Shown piece after piece: positions 9,855-21,600 of a DNA stretch of 37,971 nucleotides. The notes beneath the pieces were generated by a model. That model was not told the DNA's origin, searched no databases, and was given only the letters and a program-made list of their open reading frames with translations. Location of the stretch: positions 1 to 37,971 of the forward strand of contig JADNRV010000410.1 in NCBI GenBank assembly GCA_015499995.1, written 5' to 3'. The position numbers were made by a program, and so were the translations under genes. Every line of letters starts with the position of its first letter. Within the stretch, counting starts at the first letter, position 1. This DNA comes from Flammula alnicola. Lineage: Eukaryota > Basidiomycota > Agaricomycetes > Agaricales > Strophariaceae.

Positions 9855-10123
9855 TTACAGGGTGACTCAGAGCAACCCAAGTTACTCTATGATGGCTTAT
9901 TGCAGCTTAGGAAAATTCAACTTACCCAAGTCAATGTGGGATCAAAAGTCTTTTTCCTGATGAGATGAAGAGTCCAAGAGTGCTTTGGGGAACTGTAACT
10001 ATGTTGAAAGACATCCAGAGACACCCAGAGCAACCCAAAGCGGCCCAGAGTGCTATGATATGCTTTGGGAAAGTTGGAATTACCTAAGTTGATCTGGATC
10101 AAAAGTTGTTTTCCTGATGTATG
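9855..10123. repeat. Tandem pair of element right ends
   Basis: Two direct copies of roughly 115-120 bp (about 9855-9963 and 10018-10119) share CAGAGCAACCCAA, CTATGAT, a GAAAxTT stretch, ATTACC/CTTACCCAAGT, GATCAAAAGT and TTTTCCTGATG in the same order. The second copy carries the 15-bp sequence that is inverted relative to 4235-4249. Confidence 0.65.
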
Positions 10124-10550
10124 ATAAGCCGGGAGACAGTTAAAAGTTATCAGGCAGTAAAACACAGAACGCATAAGTCATAAACAACTAGCGAGGCATA
10201 AACGCACCATGGGGAATAATTTAAAAAGACTTCTGGATACTTTGGAATTAGTGCGCGGCGAATTCAGTACAATCAGTGTATTGCTGAATAGCTAGCTACG
10301 AAATACTACAACTAGGAGCGTGAGACACAGCTAGTGAAAGCTAGACGCGAATGCGTCGACTACTAGCGAGCGTATCTTGTGACTTACGGAGAAACGCACG
10401 GGACGCGGACGCATTAGTTAGACGCACGCTCTACCCTCTACCTGGGGGACTACCAAAAGTGGTAATAGGACGAGAAAGGAAAGAAGGAACCGGCATCAAT
10501 GATGGCCGCAGATCCGGAATAAAGCGGCACCGCTAGCCGAGACGCACGCA

Positions 10551-11402
10551 TGATGCGCATGGTACGCGGAAGTCAGGAGCGTCCTAGCGCACTAAAATAG
10601 GATGAATTTCCAAATCCTTGACCTCTATCTGGTCACCTGGAATACTCAACCCTATACCCACTGCCTGCAGGCATTATTTACACGAGATAAGAATGTTTTA
10701 CGCTATTTTATTCGCATACCAGAACCACACATAGCTGTAGTATAAAAGATGTACTTCTGTAGCTAGTTACTTTAAGCAATCTCTTCCCAGTTTTATTTCG
10801 AGCTAAGACGCAGTGTCTAGTAAGAAAGAGGACGAATAAAGGAACAGTTTGACTTCAATAGAGTTCGTTTGAAAGCCAGAAGAAGGCTTAGTGTTAAAGA
10901 GAAGTTCTTGAGGACAAGGTCCAAGAATTTAGAAGCCAGAGAGTGCTTAGAGGCCAAGAGAGCGCCTAGAGAGTCAGAAACAGAGTCCACAGTGGGCTAG
11001 CAGATCGTTCAGAAGGTAGCGCACAGTGCGGCCTTAGTTTCAGACCAGTTCCCAAAGCTTCAGAGCAGCTAGTGGCATCGAAATTCGAGCTAGCAGCGTC
11101 CTAGAGAGTTCCTCTCAAATAAAAACCATAAAAATCAATAAAACCGTTCATCCCTGTGATAAAACGAGGCTTAAAACTACAATAAAACGTGTGTTTGAAT
11201 AATCCCTCATACCCACTTTAAACGAACCGCGAGGCGCTGTCTACAAGTCAGCTAGCTAAATAAAACAAACACTGTGGAGTACAGCACACTACATATTTCT
11301 GAAGCTAGTAGAGCGTCGCTCGACCTAGTTAGGATCTCGCTCCGCAGTTGTGTGTGTTGTTTAGGTCGCTGAGCGCGTAGCGGGTCTCTCAACGGGTCAA
11401 CA
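10551..11402 (+). mobile_element. LTR-like sequence (candidate solo or 3' LTR)
   Basis: A segment of about 850 bp starts TGATGCGCATGG and ends GGGTCAACA (TG...CA). It contains a TATAAAAG box at 10741-10748 in the position of a U3 promoter, and several AATAAA-type signals (11117 onwards). Directly after its end, coding sequence of the transposase-like gene begins in mid-protein. No primer-binding site, pol sequence, partner LTR or 5-bp target duplication could be recognised, so the LTR call is inference from composition and the abrupt edge. A minor purine-rich tract lies at 10468-10494. The upstream 10124-10550 shows no gene. Confidence 0.4.
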
Positions 11403-14400
11403 AAGTTGATGATGTTCCATCACCCAAATCCCTGACGACTCTCAACCGCCTACTGCAGAACATGTGTGGTATTGAAACTCTTGCCTACAACGGGAAGCTC
11501 GGGCATCGCTACCACGTCAACAACATTTCTCAGATTCTCGCGCAGGTGTGTTCTATCCAGCTGGCTCATTTCATACATCGTCCTCATTTAGCTTTAGGAG
11601 ATGTCCAATCCCAAAGTAATGCCTTTCATGCATTTCTACCCCGAAGATACTGGGAAGACGCTTGACGAGACTCGGCAAGCGAGCCGATGGCTCAAAGATC
11701 TGCGACCAGAAGAAACGACTCCAATGATCCGGGTAGACGCAGACGACTACTATATCTACGAGCCAGCTATGCTCAAAGATCTTACGTTCTGTGTTCCTGA
11801 ACGGTGGTTCACCAGAAATGGTGTATTCTGGGCTCGCGCATGGAAGCTAGAGGTTCAGGTCATCAATGATGTGCGGGGATGGGTCGTTCGGAAGGACTGT
11901 GAGATAGAGGTCTCAGAACATGATTTTGCCAGGAATTTCGTGTCTCTACAAGACCAATGCGAATATTATCAGGTTCCCCATCCGTCTCTGATTCTTGGTA
12001 TGATGAATCTGTTTCTGTCTCGTGTATACTTATTTAATTCCATTTTATTAGCTGTTCGTCCAAGGTCCAAGAAGATCAACGACCCAGACCCGGACCATGA
12101 ATTCGATGAGGATGAAGATCAAGCTCGAGAGCCGCACGTCGATGATGAAGACTCCAACGATGTGGATGTCCTCTTACCATGGATGCACACAAATCCTGTA
12201 CTCGGTAACCGATGGCGTGCACTCGCAAAAGGCCACCGAACCTTGTGCTTGCCGTTATGGATGTACTGTGATGACACGTCTGGCAACCAGTCGAAGAAAT
12301 GGAATGAGCACAACAGTTTTCTGTTTACGCTTGCTGGACTGCCCCGGGAACATACTGCCAAGGAATATAACATCCACTTCCTCTGTACGTCAAATCTCGC
12401 CCCGCCGTTGGAGATGATGGATGGTGTTGTTAATCAAATCGAGTAAGGAATTCATTTTGTGTTTTCTGATTACTCTAATGTCATCATTCTAGATCAGCGC
12501 AACAAAACGGCATCTGGGCTTGGGATTGTGTACGCAAGGAACCCATCCTTATCTTTCCTACGGTCCTTGCATTACTAGGCGATAATCCCATGCACAGCGA
12601 ATTTGCCTGTCATATAGGACTTCGAGGAAAGTTCTTCTGCCGTGTATGTTGGGTCAAGGGCAGTGATGCGCAAGATGCCGCGAACATGCCCAACGTCTAC
12701 GATGAATCCCGCAACAACAGCCCTGCGCCTTCAAATGCAGGTAGCGATGCTGGGAGCATCAATGAACCTGATTCGGGTGCTACAACCTCACCTGATTTCC
12801 TCATCAATACCGCTCCTGCCACTTTAGCAGAGCCTCTCGTCAATATGACCGCACCCAACCTCCTCATCAATACCACTCGTGCCACATTGGCGCAGCCTCT
12901 CGTCAACACAACACCCGCTATCCCAATGCCACCTGAGCCTCTCGCGGGTACCAGCAAGCGCAAGAAGTTCAAAGAGAGCATGAGTGCCATGCTCAACCGT
13001 GTTTCAGCCTTCATAAAGGTATGGATTTGCCGTCTCATAAAGAATTGAAATAACCTCATATATTTTCGCTGTCTAGCCCGGAAAGCCTCGTAATAGAGAT
13101 GAAACTCAGCGCAAATTACGCTCGTATCTCACACAGGCAACTGTTATTGGCGCGAAAACCAAGTTGAAGAATTTACGCACAGAGAGCGGTATCAAAGACA
13201 CTGTACAAGAATTTCATCTTGAACGACTTTTCGCATCCTACAAAAACAAACTCGGTCCTCGAGCCAAGCAGGCGGCTCTCGACGCCGCCGTTTCAGCGCT
13301 GCCAGATGACATAACCAGTCCAGTATGGCGCCTAAGCGGTAAGTGCGGCTTCACTTTGTACAGACAGTTTACTAAAGGTTTTAACATGCCAGGTCTAGAT
13401 CCACATAAACACACTCCGGTTGAAATCCTCCACGTCATTCTGCTGGGCTTCCTCAAGTATTTCTGGCGTGATCTTGTCCAGAATCAAGTCAACGACGAGA
13501 CAAAAGTGTTACTCGCACAGCGGCTCAATAGCCTGGACGTTAACGGTCTTGGTATATCTCAACTTAGCGGAGAAACCCTAGTAAATTATGCGGGTTCTCT
13601 GACTGGTCGTGATTTTCGGGTGATCGCTCAAGTCGCGCCTTTTGTGGTATACGACATGGTGCCGGATGATGTGTTTCAAGCTTGGCTTGCGCTTTCCAAG
13701 CTCATTCCGCTTATCTGGCAGCCGGTTATCGAGGATATTGATCAGTACACGGTGCGTCACCCTGACTCTACCTTGTAGTTTGTTTCTTATCTCCCTTTCA
13801 GAAAACGTTACAACGTGAAATTGAGCATTTCCTTCTCATGACAGCTCAATGGTCCTGCGATTGGTTCAACAAATCCAAGTTCCATATTGTTCTTCACCTG
13901 CCGAAACATATTCGCCAGTTTGGACCAGCGATGCTCTTCGCAACAGAAGCTTTCGAGTCCTTCAATGCTGTGATACGAGCCAAAAGTATTCATAGCAATC
14001 GGCAGGCACCTTCTCGGGATATTGCAATGGCATTTGCGCAGGGAAACCGTGTCCGGCACCTCTTAAGTGGTGGATATTTTGCTCTGGCTGACCTCGAAGA
14101 ACCGGCTGAACTGCCACTCCAAGTCGGCCCCGAGCGCTTTTCTCACAATAACTGGCGTACGGTTGGACCTGGCCCTCTTCGCCTTCTCAACGCTGATGAT
14201 ACAGTCCAACACTACCTCGGACTTGTCGTAGCTGGTGAATCTCCAGCGTCATCATTGGGTAAGCCATGACATTCTCTTTTTCTCGTTCCATACTGATTTA
14301 ATTAACAGGAAGTTGCAAGAGGGATAAACACAAGCCCCGTCTTTTTGGGGAAACCCTTACAGGCATGCATTTGCCTCGCGTTTTACACTCTGCCGCGGGT

Positions 14401-15307
14401 CACCTTTATGTAACCAGCTCTGAGGTACACTTGTTAAATGGCGACAAGTGTCGACCTGGGCAACACGTCATTATTCAACGTCACGATGTCAACGTGCATA
14501 CTGGTCTTTCAGCCAATGTTGGACCCGCGTTTGTCGCTTGTGTTCGAGAGATCATCCAACAGCAAGGTTCTCAAAATTACAACAATAGTCAACCTGACGG
14601 TATTCTTGTTCAAACAGTTCATTCAACGGATGTAGCAACCAAATTTGAAATGCCAGCTCTCAAATATCAGGACGAATATTCATTTGTACCCTTATCCGTG
14701 AGTCTTTGAAGCATCCAGTTGAATTCACTAAAACATTTGGCAGGATATTGTTTGCACTGTCAATACACAACACAATTGCTTAGCCAACGACTGCACAACG
14801 AGTGGATTTCGTTACGTTTATCAAGAGCGCGTGCGGAGTCATCACCAACGACCCGTTGTCCAACACTTGACAAACCCGAATGACCTGATTCTCAATACAG
14901 CGCAAATGCGAGACGCCATTCATCTGCAGAAATTTCACATTCCACCAAACATCCCCGACGAATCTACCAAACAGAAAATTATACAAGAAAGTGTGGCCCG
15001 TGCTATTGATAAGAGAGATAAGAGGAGACTGGAGGCTGCAGTCACTGCAGATGGAGCTGGTGTGGGGCGTGGTCGAGGTCGTGGACGTGGACGTGGAAGA
15101 GGTTCAGGGTTGACACAGGCAATCACGCTCGCTGCAGATGGGGCTGGTGTGGCACGCGGAAGAGGTCCTGGACGTGAAAGAGGTGGGAGTTCCGATGGGA
15201 GTCAAGAAGCTGGATCAAGCATGGGTAGAGGGCAGGGTCGTGGTCGAGGACGAGGTTCTAATTCATTCTTACCCGGGGAGCTTACTCTGGACTTTTCTAT
15301 ATCATAG
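11402..15307 (+). CDS. Transposase-like multi-exon protein, 5'-truncated
   Basis: Nine exons (to 11545; 11598-11997; 12052-12442; 12493-13018; 13077-13338; 13393-13751; 13802-14258; 14309-14697; 14744-15307) join in frame to about 1,160 residues with no internal break. Landmarks, numbered from the truncated start: PLWMYCDDTSGN near 250; a CxxC block (CRVCWVKG) near 360; VEILHVILLGFLKYFWRD near 583; HWFNK-like FNKSKFHIVLHLP and FGPAMLFATEAFESFNAVIR at 715-750; then an Arg-Gly tail from about 1080. The order Asp block, CxxC, His/Glu blocks resembles CACTA/Plavaka-type transposases. From memory this is a protein type repeated in Agaricomycete genomes, but the family assignment is inference. An internal repeat (LINTxxATLAxPLVN, twice) sits in exon 4. 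The first exon has no start: an in-frame TAG lies at 11378-11380, inside the LTR-like segment, so the N-terminus has been lost. Confidence 0.7.
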
Positions 15308-15327
15308 TCAATGCAATTAGATTGATT

Positions 15328-16056
15328 CTACGCAGAGGGATATCGAGGAAATGGAATATTGTGCGTTCCAAGTGCTAGCTCTAACATCTGAATCCACTCT
15401 CGTTCGCGGATGAGCTCCTGAGATAACAGGTCTCTCCGAGACCTCACAGCTTCGAGCTCCTGAGATAGCAGGTCTCTTCGAACTCTGACCACCTTCAATT
15501 CTCCCTCTATCCGTCTTTCTGCATCTTTCATACAAAATTCCACCACGTCCAACAGCATCTTCTGGAGGAGAGCATCAACATCTGTTGATGTGCTGCACCT
15601 GGAAGTAGGGGATTGGCTGGAAATGGTGTGGTCTTCTACAAGTGTTGAACTTGACGTGAGCGAATGAGAGGTTGAACAACGGGCTTTCTCCTGCAATTCG
15701 ATGTAGTGTGATTGTGAAATGGGCTCCCCTTAATTACCACAGTAAGTCAATAATGCAAAAAGAAATGGAAAACACAAGTACCTATAGGCCACAACTCTTG
15801 CGATTCTTCGTCGTATTGAGCAGCCCACTGGCTGTCAGTTGTCTGGGAATCAAGGAACCCTCCCGGTTGAAATAAACTTTGAAAGTGAATAAGAAATATG
15901 AACAATAGAACAAAAAGGGACAAGCTACCTTGAGATTTTGTTGTCTTGAGTTGGGAGCCTCAGCGAGGATCTCTTTCGTTTCAAAGAGGATGTGGGAGGT
16001 GTGTCGATCTCAGCCTTCACGGGGGAGGGAGGTGCAGATTCAAACTCAGCTGACAT
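15328..16056 (-). CDS. Small coiled-coil protein of the transposase module
   Basis: Minus-strand exons 16056-15929, 15876-15782 and 15728-15328 join in phase to 207 residues. The N-terminus is Ser/Pro-rich and ends in a basic patch (LKRKRSS) that could direct it to the nucleus. A central segment reads FQPGGFLDSQTTDSQWAAQY and then acidic residues. The C-terminal 80 residues are a predicted long helix with an internal duplicate, RRDLLSQEL(E/I), repeated at 18-residue spacing, typical of a coiled coil for self- or partner-association. I do not recognise a named family. Its stop is 20 bp from the stop of the transposase-like gene (convergent), and its start faces the gene at 16295 across a short shared promoter. 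This tight packing suggests one mobile unit or a co-inherited module. Confidence 0.65.
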
Positions 16057-16294
16057 CTCAGATTTGTTGCGGAAATCAATGAACACTCGCTGCTCATCTG
16101 CTCCTCCTCTTTATACCATTTCCAATAGCCCATGATGTGATCCTCAGATTACATTGGACGCGTCGATGTGGTTGCATTGTTTAATCCAATTCAACAAACA
16201 GAAAAAGCGGCACAGCATTTCCGCGAGGATATAAAAGACCGATGGCACACCAGGTGAATTGCCTTGTTCCCCGCACATTTTCTGGTCATTTACC
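16057..16294. promoter_or_regulatory. Divergent promoter between two module genes
   Basis: TATAAAAG at 16230-16237 lies about 58 bp upstream of the rightward ATG at 16295. TTTATA at 16110-16115 (TATAAA on the minus strand) lies about 54 bp upstream of the leftward ATG at 16056. CCAAT or ATTGG motifs occur between them (around 16124, 16152 and 16187). The symmetry suggests that both genes are transcribed from one short regulatory segment. Confidence 0.6.
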
Positions 16295-17827
16295 ATGTCT
16301 GATTATAGTTCTGAAGGCCCCTCTCCTTCGACTGATACCTTACATGCAGGCCCTTCATCTGATGAAAGCCCATGGACCTTAGAAGGTGTCTCATTCATCG
16401 ACAAACTTGGTCTTCAGTACTCGTTAACGCCAGAACAACTTTTCGACTTAAAGGCTCTTCATCATGTTCGTTTTTCTTGTTCTTTCATTTTCTTATGTTG
16501 CTGAACAGGCTCGTTTCATAGCTTGGGTCATCTCTGCCTGGAAATCTTACTAGCGCAGATCTCATGACAAGAGTTTTTGTCCTGGCCTGCCACTTTGGGT
16601 CTGAACGTCGTCTCCATCTTGCACTCCAGAGCACCCAGGCTTCATCGCATGAGTCTGAAGGTGTGAACTCCTTGAGGGGACTCTTTAACGAGCTTTCCAT
16701 TCGCCTCGATGACTCCTTCCATTTGACAAAAGAGCAAAAGGTGTGATTTTTAATTCATTTCGCTTGTTTGACTCATTGAAACTCTTTTCGCAGATGTCCA
16801 TTCGACGAACCTGTCAAGATCAAATTATCTACTTGAAGCCATTGAAAGCCGCTTATAAAGATCTTCATGTTGCCGTCCAGGCAAGTCTTACTCTCATTTG
16901 TGCATCTAATCCTCGAAGCTGACTTATGATCTTAGAAGAAAATACGCACCAATCCCGGTGAATACCGCATGGACAATATATTTGGGAGAGGGCCAGCACG
17001 CAAGGCCCAGTTTGTGACTGATACTAAAAGGATTTCATCAAATGTCCGCAATGTTTATCGCCAGGATGTACGTCTTTTTTCTTCATAGATCTTTTTTAAA
17101 TTGTTTTCAATCATTCTTCTAGCTTCGGGATAGTGTCATTGGCTCCAAGCAAATATCGTTGAAGAAGTTTATAGCAGATTGTGTCACAAAGTATCTCCGA
17201 GCCCCGATGTCGAATAATGCTGAGCAACTTTACGTTATTCAAGCCGTCCTCTTGGTAAGTTTTCTTTCATGAATCATGTTTTGTACATCCTAATTGTGCA
17301 AATACAGCATCGGTTTGCTTTCGAAAACAAGTCACTTCTTGGCGAAGATGACTCTTCTGACAGTGAAGACTTGATCATGGACAGTACTGATGCACCATCC
17401 AAGAAACGCAAGAGGAGCTCTCCTGGAAAGGGAAAAGGTCGCATTCCCAATGGTACCGACTTTTGGTCGCAGGTCGACACTTGGTTTGAGAAGCTGAAAG
17501 AGAAATATGCCAGTGAGGATTTCAGCAGTTCAGCATGGAAGGGGTGCGTCACATCTCGTTTATTCTCTTTTCAATTACTCAATCTTTTATAGTTTCATCG
17601 AAGAATCTCATCAGCTCGACCAACAGCGATATGATGCCTTTGCGGCTGATGGATCTGGCTCTTCTACAATGACCTTTACCACAGCGGCTGTCCCAAACAC
17701 CCCACCTGTTGCGTCAACATCAACTTTGCCACCCCAACCTCCTGCCTTTTCACGGCCACCTACTTCGTTTGCTTTATTTGATGGTTTGATCCAGTCACAG
17801 ACTCGTTTCAGTGGGCTGTCTGCCTGA
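16295..17827 (+). CDS. Seven-exon nuclear-type protein of the transposase module
   Basis: Exons 16295-16465, 16522-16740, 16794-16880, 16936-17067, 17123-17254, 17308-17543 and 17593-17827 join in phase to 403 residues. Five introns are GT-AG. The one after exon 3 starts GCAAGT and ends TTAG, a GC-AG intron. The protein has a Ser/Pro/acidic N-terminus, a helical core, an acidic cluster (EDDSSDSEDL) directly followed by a bipartite-like basic signal (KKRKRSSPGKGKGR), a Trp-rich segment (DFWSQVDTWFEKL) and a Pro-rich tail. No signal peptide. I recognise no named domain. The Trp-rich plus basic region could bind DNA or a partner protein. Position and shared promoter tie it to the coiled-coil gene and the transposase-like gene, as an accessory factor or domesticated partner. 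Confidence 0.6.
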
Positions 17828-18237
17828 TTTATTATTTTACACCTCCTTTTTCAAAATCTTTAGGCTATTCCTTATATAATTATATTTTACTTTTCACATG
17901 TAAATAGCCCAATTGTTCACATCTTTTCCATGACTTGAGAATGAGCTACAAGCGTTGAAATATTGACGTTGTGAACTTCGCCTTTGGTGTGTGTGTTCTA
18001 TCATCTTCAAAGTTTGGCACTGTTTGCCGACGGCCTTAGGTCTGTGATTTGTTTTTTTCGTCTTCGTCCTTCCTTCCACCCAATTCCTTGTGCCCACGAC
18101 GTCTTGCAGATCCTGTGCATTGAGTCTGACCATAGACTCTATGGCAGGTGAAGTCATCTGGTGGGTCCTGCCTCCTTATTCCCTTACCACAGCTTTTGTG
18201 GCATGAGCCTGGTCGTGATCGCTATCCGTGATTGCAG

Positions 18238-18612
18238 ATGTACAAGCAATTTTCCAGCCTGTTGGAAACCATGTTGAATGGCACGGATTGGCTTCTTGAT
18301 GTTTTATTCCGATCTTCATTTCTCTCTGCTCTTCTTTTGTTCAATCTCTTTGGGTAAGTTTTGCCCGCTTGTCTCTTAACGTCTAAACATCGCTGACTTT
18401 GATCTCGCAGATCTAGTTTTGCTTGGGCTCACAATTTACAAGGTCCGCGAGCAGCTTGGATTGTGGATCTCATGCCTCATGCATCACTGGGTTCAGCTTG
18501 GACGTTGAGGTGTGTCAGTTTCTTACTTTCATCAGTGCTCAGATCACATCTCATGCCTGGGATGTTGGGTTGTGAGGTTGTGAGGCCGTGCCTCTTATCT
18601 CGGTTGGTGTGA
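18238..18612 (+). CDS. Possible two-exon small ORF
   Basis: An ATG at 18238 opens 116 nt ending at GGTAAGT (18354). A 57-nt intron ending TCTCGCAG leads to an in-phase exon from 18411 to a TGA at 18610-18612, about 105 residues with hydrophobic N-terminal stretches. The ATG itself directly follows TTGCAG, so it could be an internal exon or a spliced 3' UTR or non-coding transcript. No recognisable domain. Confidence 0.2.
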
Positions 18613-21600
18613 ACTGAAGGGCTCTGATCAGGGAATGCGCGCGGTATCTGTATGTGCTCTTCAATGCTCAGTAGAGCTCATGGCTGTACTTATTCTTTCT
18701 CTCTACCATCCTGTATCGATGCTGTGTGTTGTATAACGTGAATAATAAATATACGTCTTATTTAATCTAATTGATTTCATCTGGAAAACATAAGAAAATT
18801 TGAGACTGATGGTCCGATATCAGGAAAGAGATGGAAGGCTTGTTTTTCTTGAGACAAGGCTTTGGGCAGATATGCATAGGCCGGATGAACAATGTGCATA
18901 TCTATTTGACCTGTGGTTAAAAATTCGGTGCCTCAAACTAAATTCGATCTTTTCGATCTTCAGGTAAACTCAAGTTATGTTGGAACAAATCTCATCGATC
19001 ACGAGATCTCGATATTCTCAATAGTGCGACCCGGCTGTGTAATCATTTAAAACCAATAAGTATCAGAATAAGATCATATCGAGCCGCGACTCACAGAGGT
19101 CACAATATTGGGGAAAAACCTGGTCATCAGGGCAGGAGAGTCGGCCCCAAGCAGGACAATGCGACATGACAGGATCCAACCTTGTAAACCGTTTCGGCGC
19201 TTATCGTAAGAGACTAAACTCCCGGCCATCTTCTGTTACTTATTTCTGCCAAGAGGTGCCCACGGAGTTGCGATTTGCACTGGAAGATTTCCATGCCGTC
19301 GACTGGTACCAGGATCCCAATTTCCAAGCGCACATCTCTGCCACATGTTGAAGTTATGTAGCCGAACGTTCAAGCCAGTCAACTACATATAGAGGCGAGC
19401 AACGTTGCCGCGACCCCTGAGAAGGAAAAAACGCCTCGCTCGAGAGCTGGACCTTATGCCAGAAGACGCCGGGTTGGCTTATTGGGATGAATCATGACTC
19501 GTCTTATCCGAGAGCAAAAAAATGGCGATAATTTTTATAAATCATGACAAGTGGATAATAAAACGCACCAAATCCGTATTCGTCGCGTTGCCAAAGATAA
19601 AATATTGAACGGGTGACCTTGGAAGTAGATGATGACGGCCGTCTTGGACTGTGTACTTACTATTAGTGATTGTGCGGCATGGTTGCCCTAAGTAAGCAAT
19701 TTCAGTGAGAGGGAAACTGCGATGGTTTTGGTTAAGCAGAGTGATAGGGGCTGGAGCTCCCAATCGAATTGTCAGGCACAGCGATCACGGCGTTCGGCGA
19801 GCCAGATTTTCCCTCCAGCTGGCTTCCTAAAACAAACGAACGACCTTGACCTCAACGCTGTTAAAGTTCGCCTGCATCGTGCAGCTCTCAGATACCGGCG
19901 ACGAGCTTTACGCACCACTCCGAATCCCTCGGAATTTCTTCCTTCGCGACCTTGCCAACTCAAGGGCCAAAGCAGGATATAGAAGTCCCTCAGGAGCACT
20001 GGTCATGATCACCGGCCTAGTTCGTCCTCTCCCTCGGCTACTACGATGCTTTTTTGAGCGCGAAGATTGCTCGAAGATTGCATGAACAGTAACCATCAGT
20101 GTTTGGAAAGAACGCGACAAGGGACAAGAAAGGGCGCCATCCCGAGGCGTAACCGCATCAACTCTTCATGGTCCGTATCTACGTTTTCCGCGTTTTTTAT
20201 TGCGTACGACTGCTCGCCGAGTGCTATACATGCACTCCGAGGACATTGGGTCACAGGCAGTCATTCTGTTGCTTATCTCTGCGGTACTGGACATGGAATT
20301 GCCTTGTGATAGAGATCATTATGCCGTTTCTGGAACGTGCTGCATAGTACTTTTCAGGTTCATGGAAAGTCCATCGTTAGAAACGCAGCATTTCCGGAAG
20401 AGTAGAAGGGGGTGGATGCGGGATCGGCCTGGAATGAATACAGGATTGGGGTGGCGCGAGGTAAGTACATAGTATCCGTCTTTTTCTCTCCTGCTTCAAG
20501 TTGACAACGCTGACACAATTTCATCCAGACGTGCCCGCGGACTATGCAGTCAGCCCAGCGCATATTACTCACTTCATTCAAGTTGGAGAAGCCCTGGGTT
20601 TCAGGAGAGCTGCGCCGCCCCCCAACGACCTGACATCCACTTCCTTTGGTCTCCTATCACTGAATGCAATTGAATTACGAGGAGTTTTCAAGAACGATCG
20701 CCACGGATAAGTTTTCCTTTGCGATGCTAGGCCTTTCGGGCTAAAGATGACCTTGCTAATTACTATGTGGAAACCGGCTTCCGTTTGCCTGTGCAACCAT
20801 GCCAGGCACAGCCATGTCCCGATCCTGGGTCTCTATACGTGTTAGCCATTGTCTATAGGTATATTTTCACTTGCTGGACACCACTTATACATTAAAATTT
20901 ACGTTTAGGCAGATGCAAGCGTTATTAGTTCATGGTCCCTTTCCAGAGTTATGATCAACTCCAATAAATTTCGTTTTACTAGTCAGTGAGAATAATTTGG
21001 TTTCAGAACAAGACTCAAGAGATCTACTGAACGTAACTTATTGGTAGATGATCGCGAAGACAACTCATCCTTCGTTCGCACTGTTTCCCTCCGACTGTGG
21101 TCCTATATCCTGCAGGAGAAAGGATGGAAATAATGAGGCCTGAGGACTCGCGAGTCGAGACCTCCCATCGCCGGCATTTCAGAAGGCGTGAAGAGAGAAG
21201 CAGCGAAAGCCATCATCGCTGCCATCATATTTTCCCCAGCAACTCGCCACTAAAATTACTCGCCAATAAAATTCCCGGTCTTGCGTGGCTTTCAGGACTC
21301 TGTGGCCTGGGTTGTTGGCAGCATGACAAACCGTGCTCGTGGAATGCCCTGGTAACCGAAGCACCACACACGTTTACCTTTGCGCAAATATATCGCGCCG
21401 GACAGTAAGGCCTCGCCCATCACTGGTCGATGGCTGGATGGATGTTATTACACCAACGACGGTTCTGTAGAAACCCATTGGTTTTGCTTCATCCGTGATT
21501 CCGTGGTCTTGCTCTCCGTTCCACCCGGCCTCCGTTTTTTGTATGCTACGCTTCTACACTCTCCTCCATCCAACAACGTTTCGGATGGTACCTTTTCATG

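Larger units (their letters stand above)
4235..10123. mobile_element. Putative Pack-type DNA element with captured gene fragments
   Basis: CATACATCAGGAAAA at 4235-4249 is repeated as its exact reverse complement at 10109-10123. The similarity continues weakly inward (GTGACTTGG-TAACT on the left against TTGACTTGGGTAAGT, reverse strand, on the right). A second, tandem copy of the right end, ending in TTTTCCTGATG, lies at 9952-9962. The interior is GC-rich, unlike the flanks, and holds no intact gene. It has fragments of coding sequence including a broken SET domain, duplicated blocks and minisatellites. Inverted ends around shuffled host gene pieces are the hallmark of Pack-MULE or Pack-CACTA elements. 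No transposase is visible, so it would be non-autonomous. Target-site duplications could not be identified, and the outer limits may extend further. Confidence 0.4.

Noticed and set aside
10351..10536. Plus-strand frame as the C-terminus of a retroelement polyprotein
   Set aside because: Basic composition is suggestive, but no chromodomain, integrase or protease motif is visible and the frame is only 61 codons.
19846..20472. Possible gene from overlapping plus-strand frames of 79-90 codons
   Set aside because: The frames do not join through believable splice sites and show no recognisable motif.
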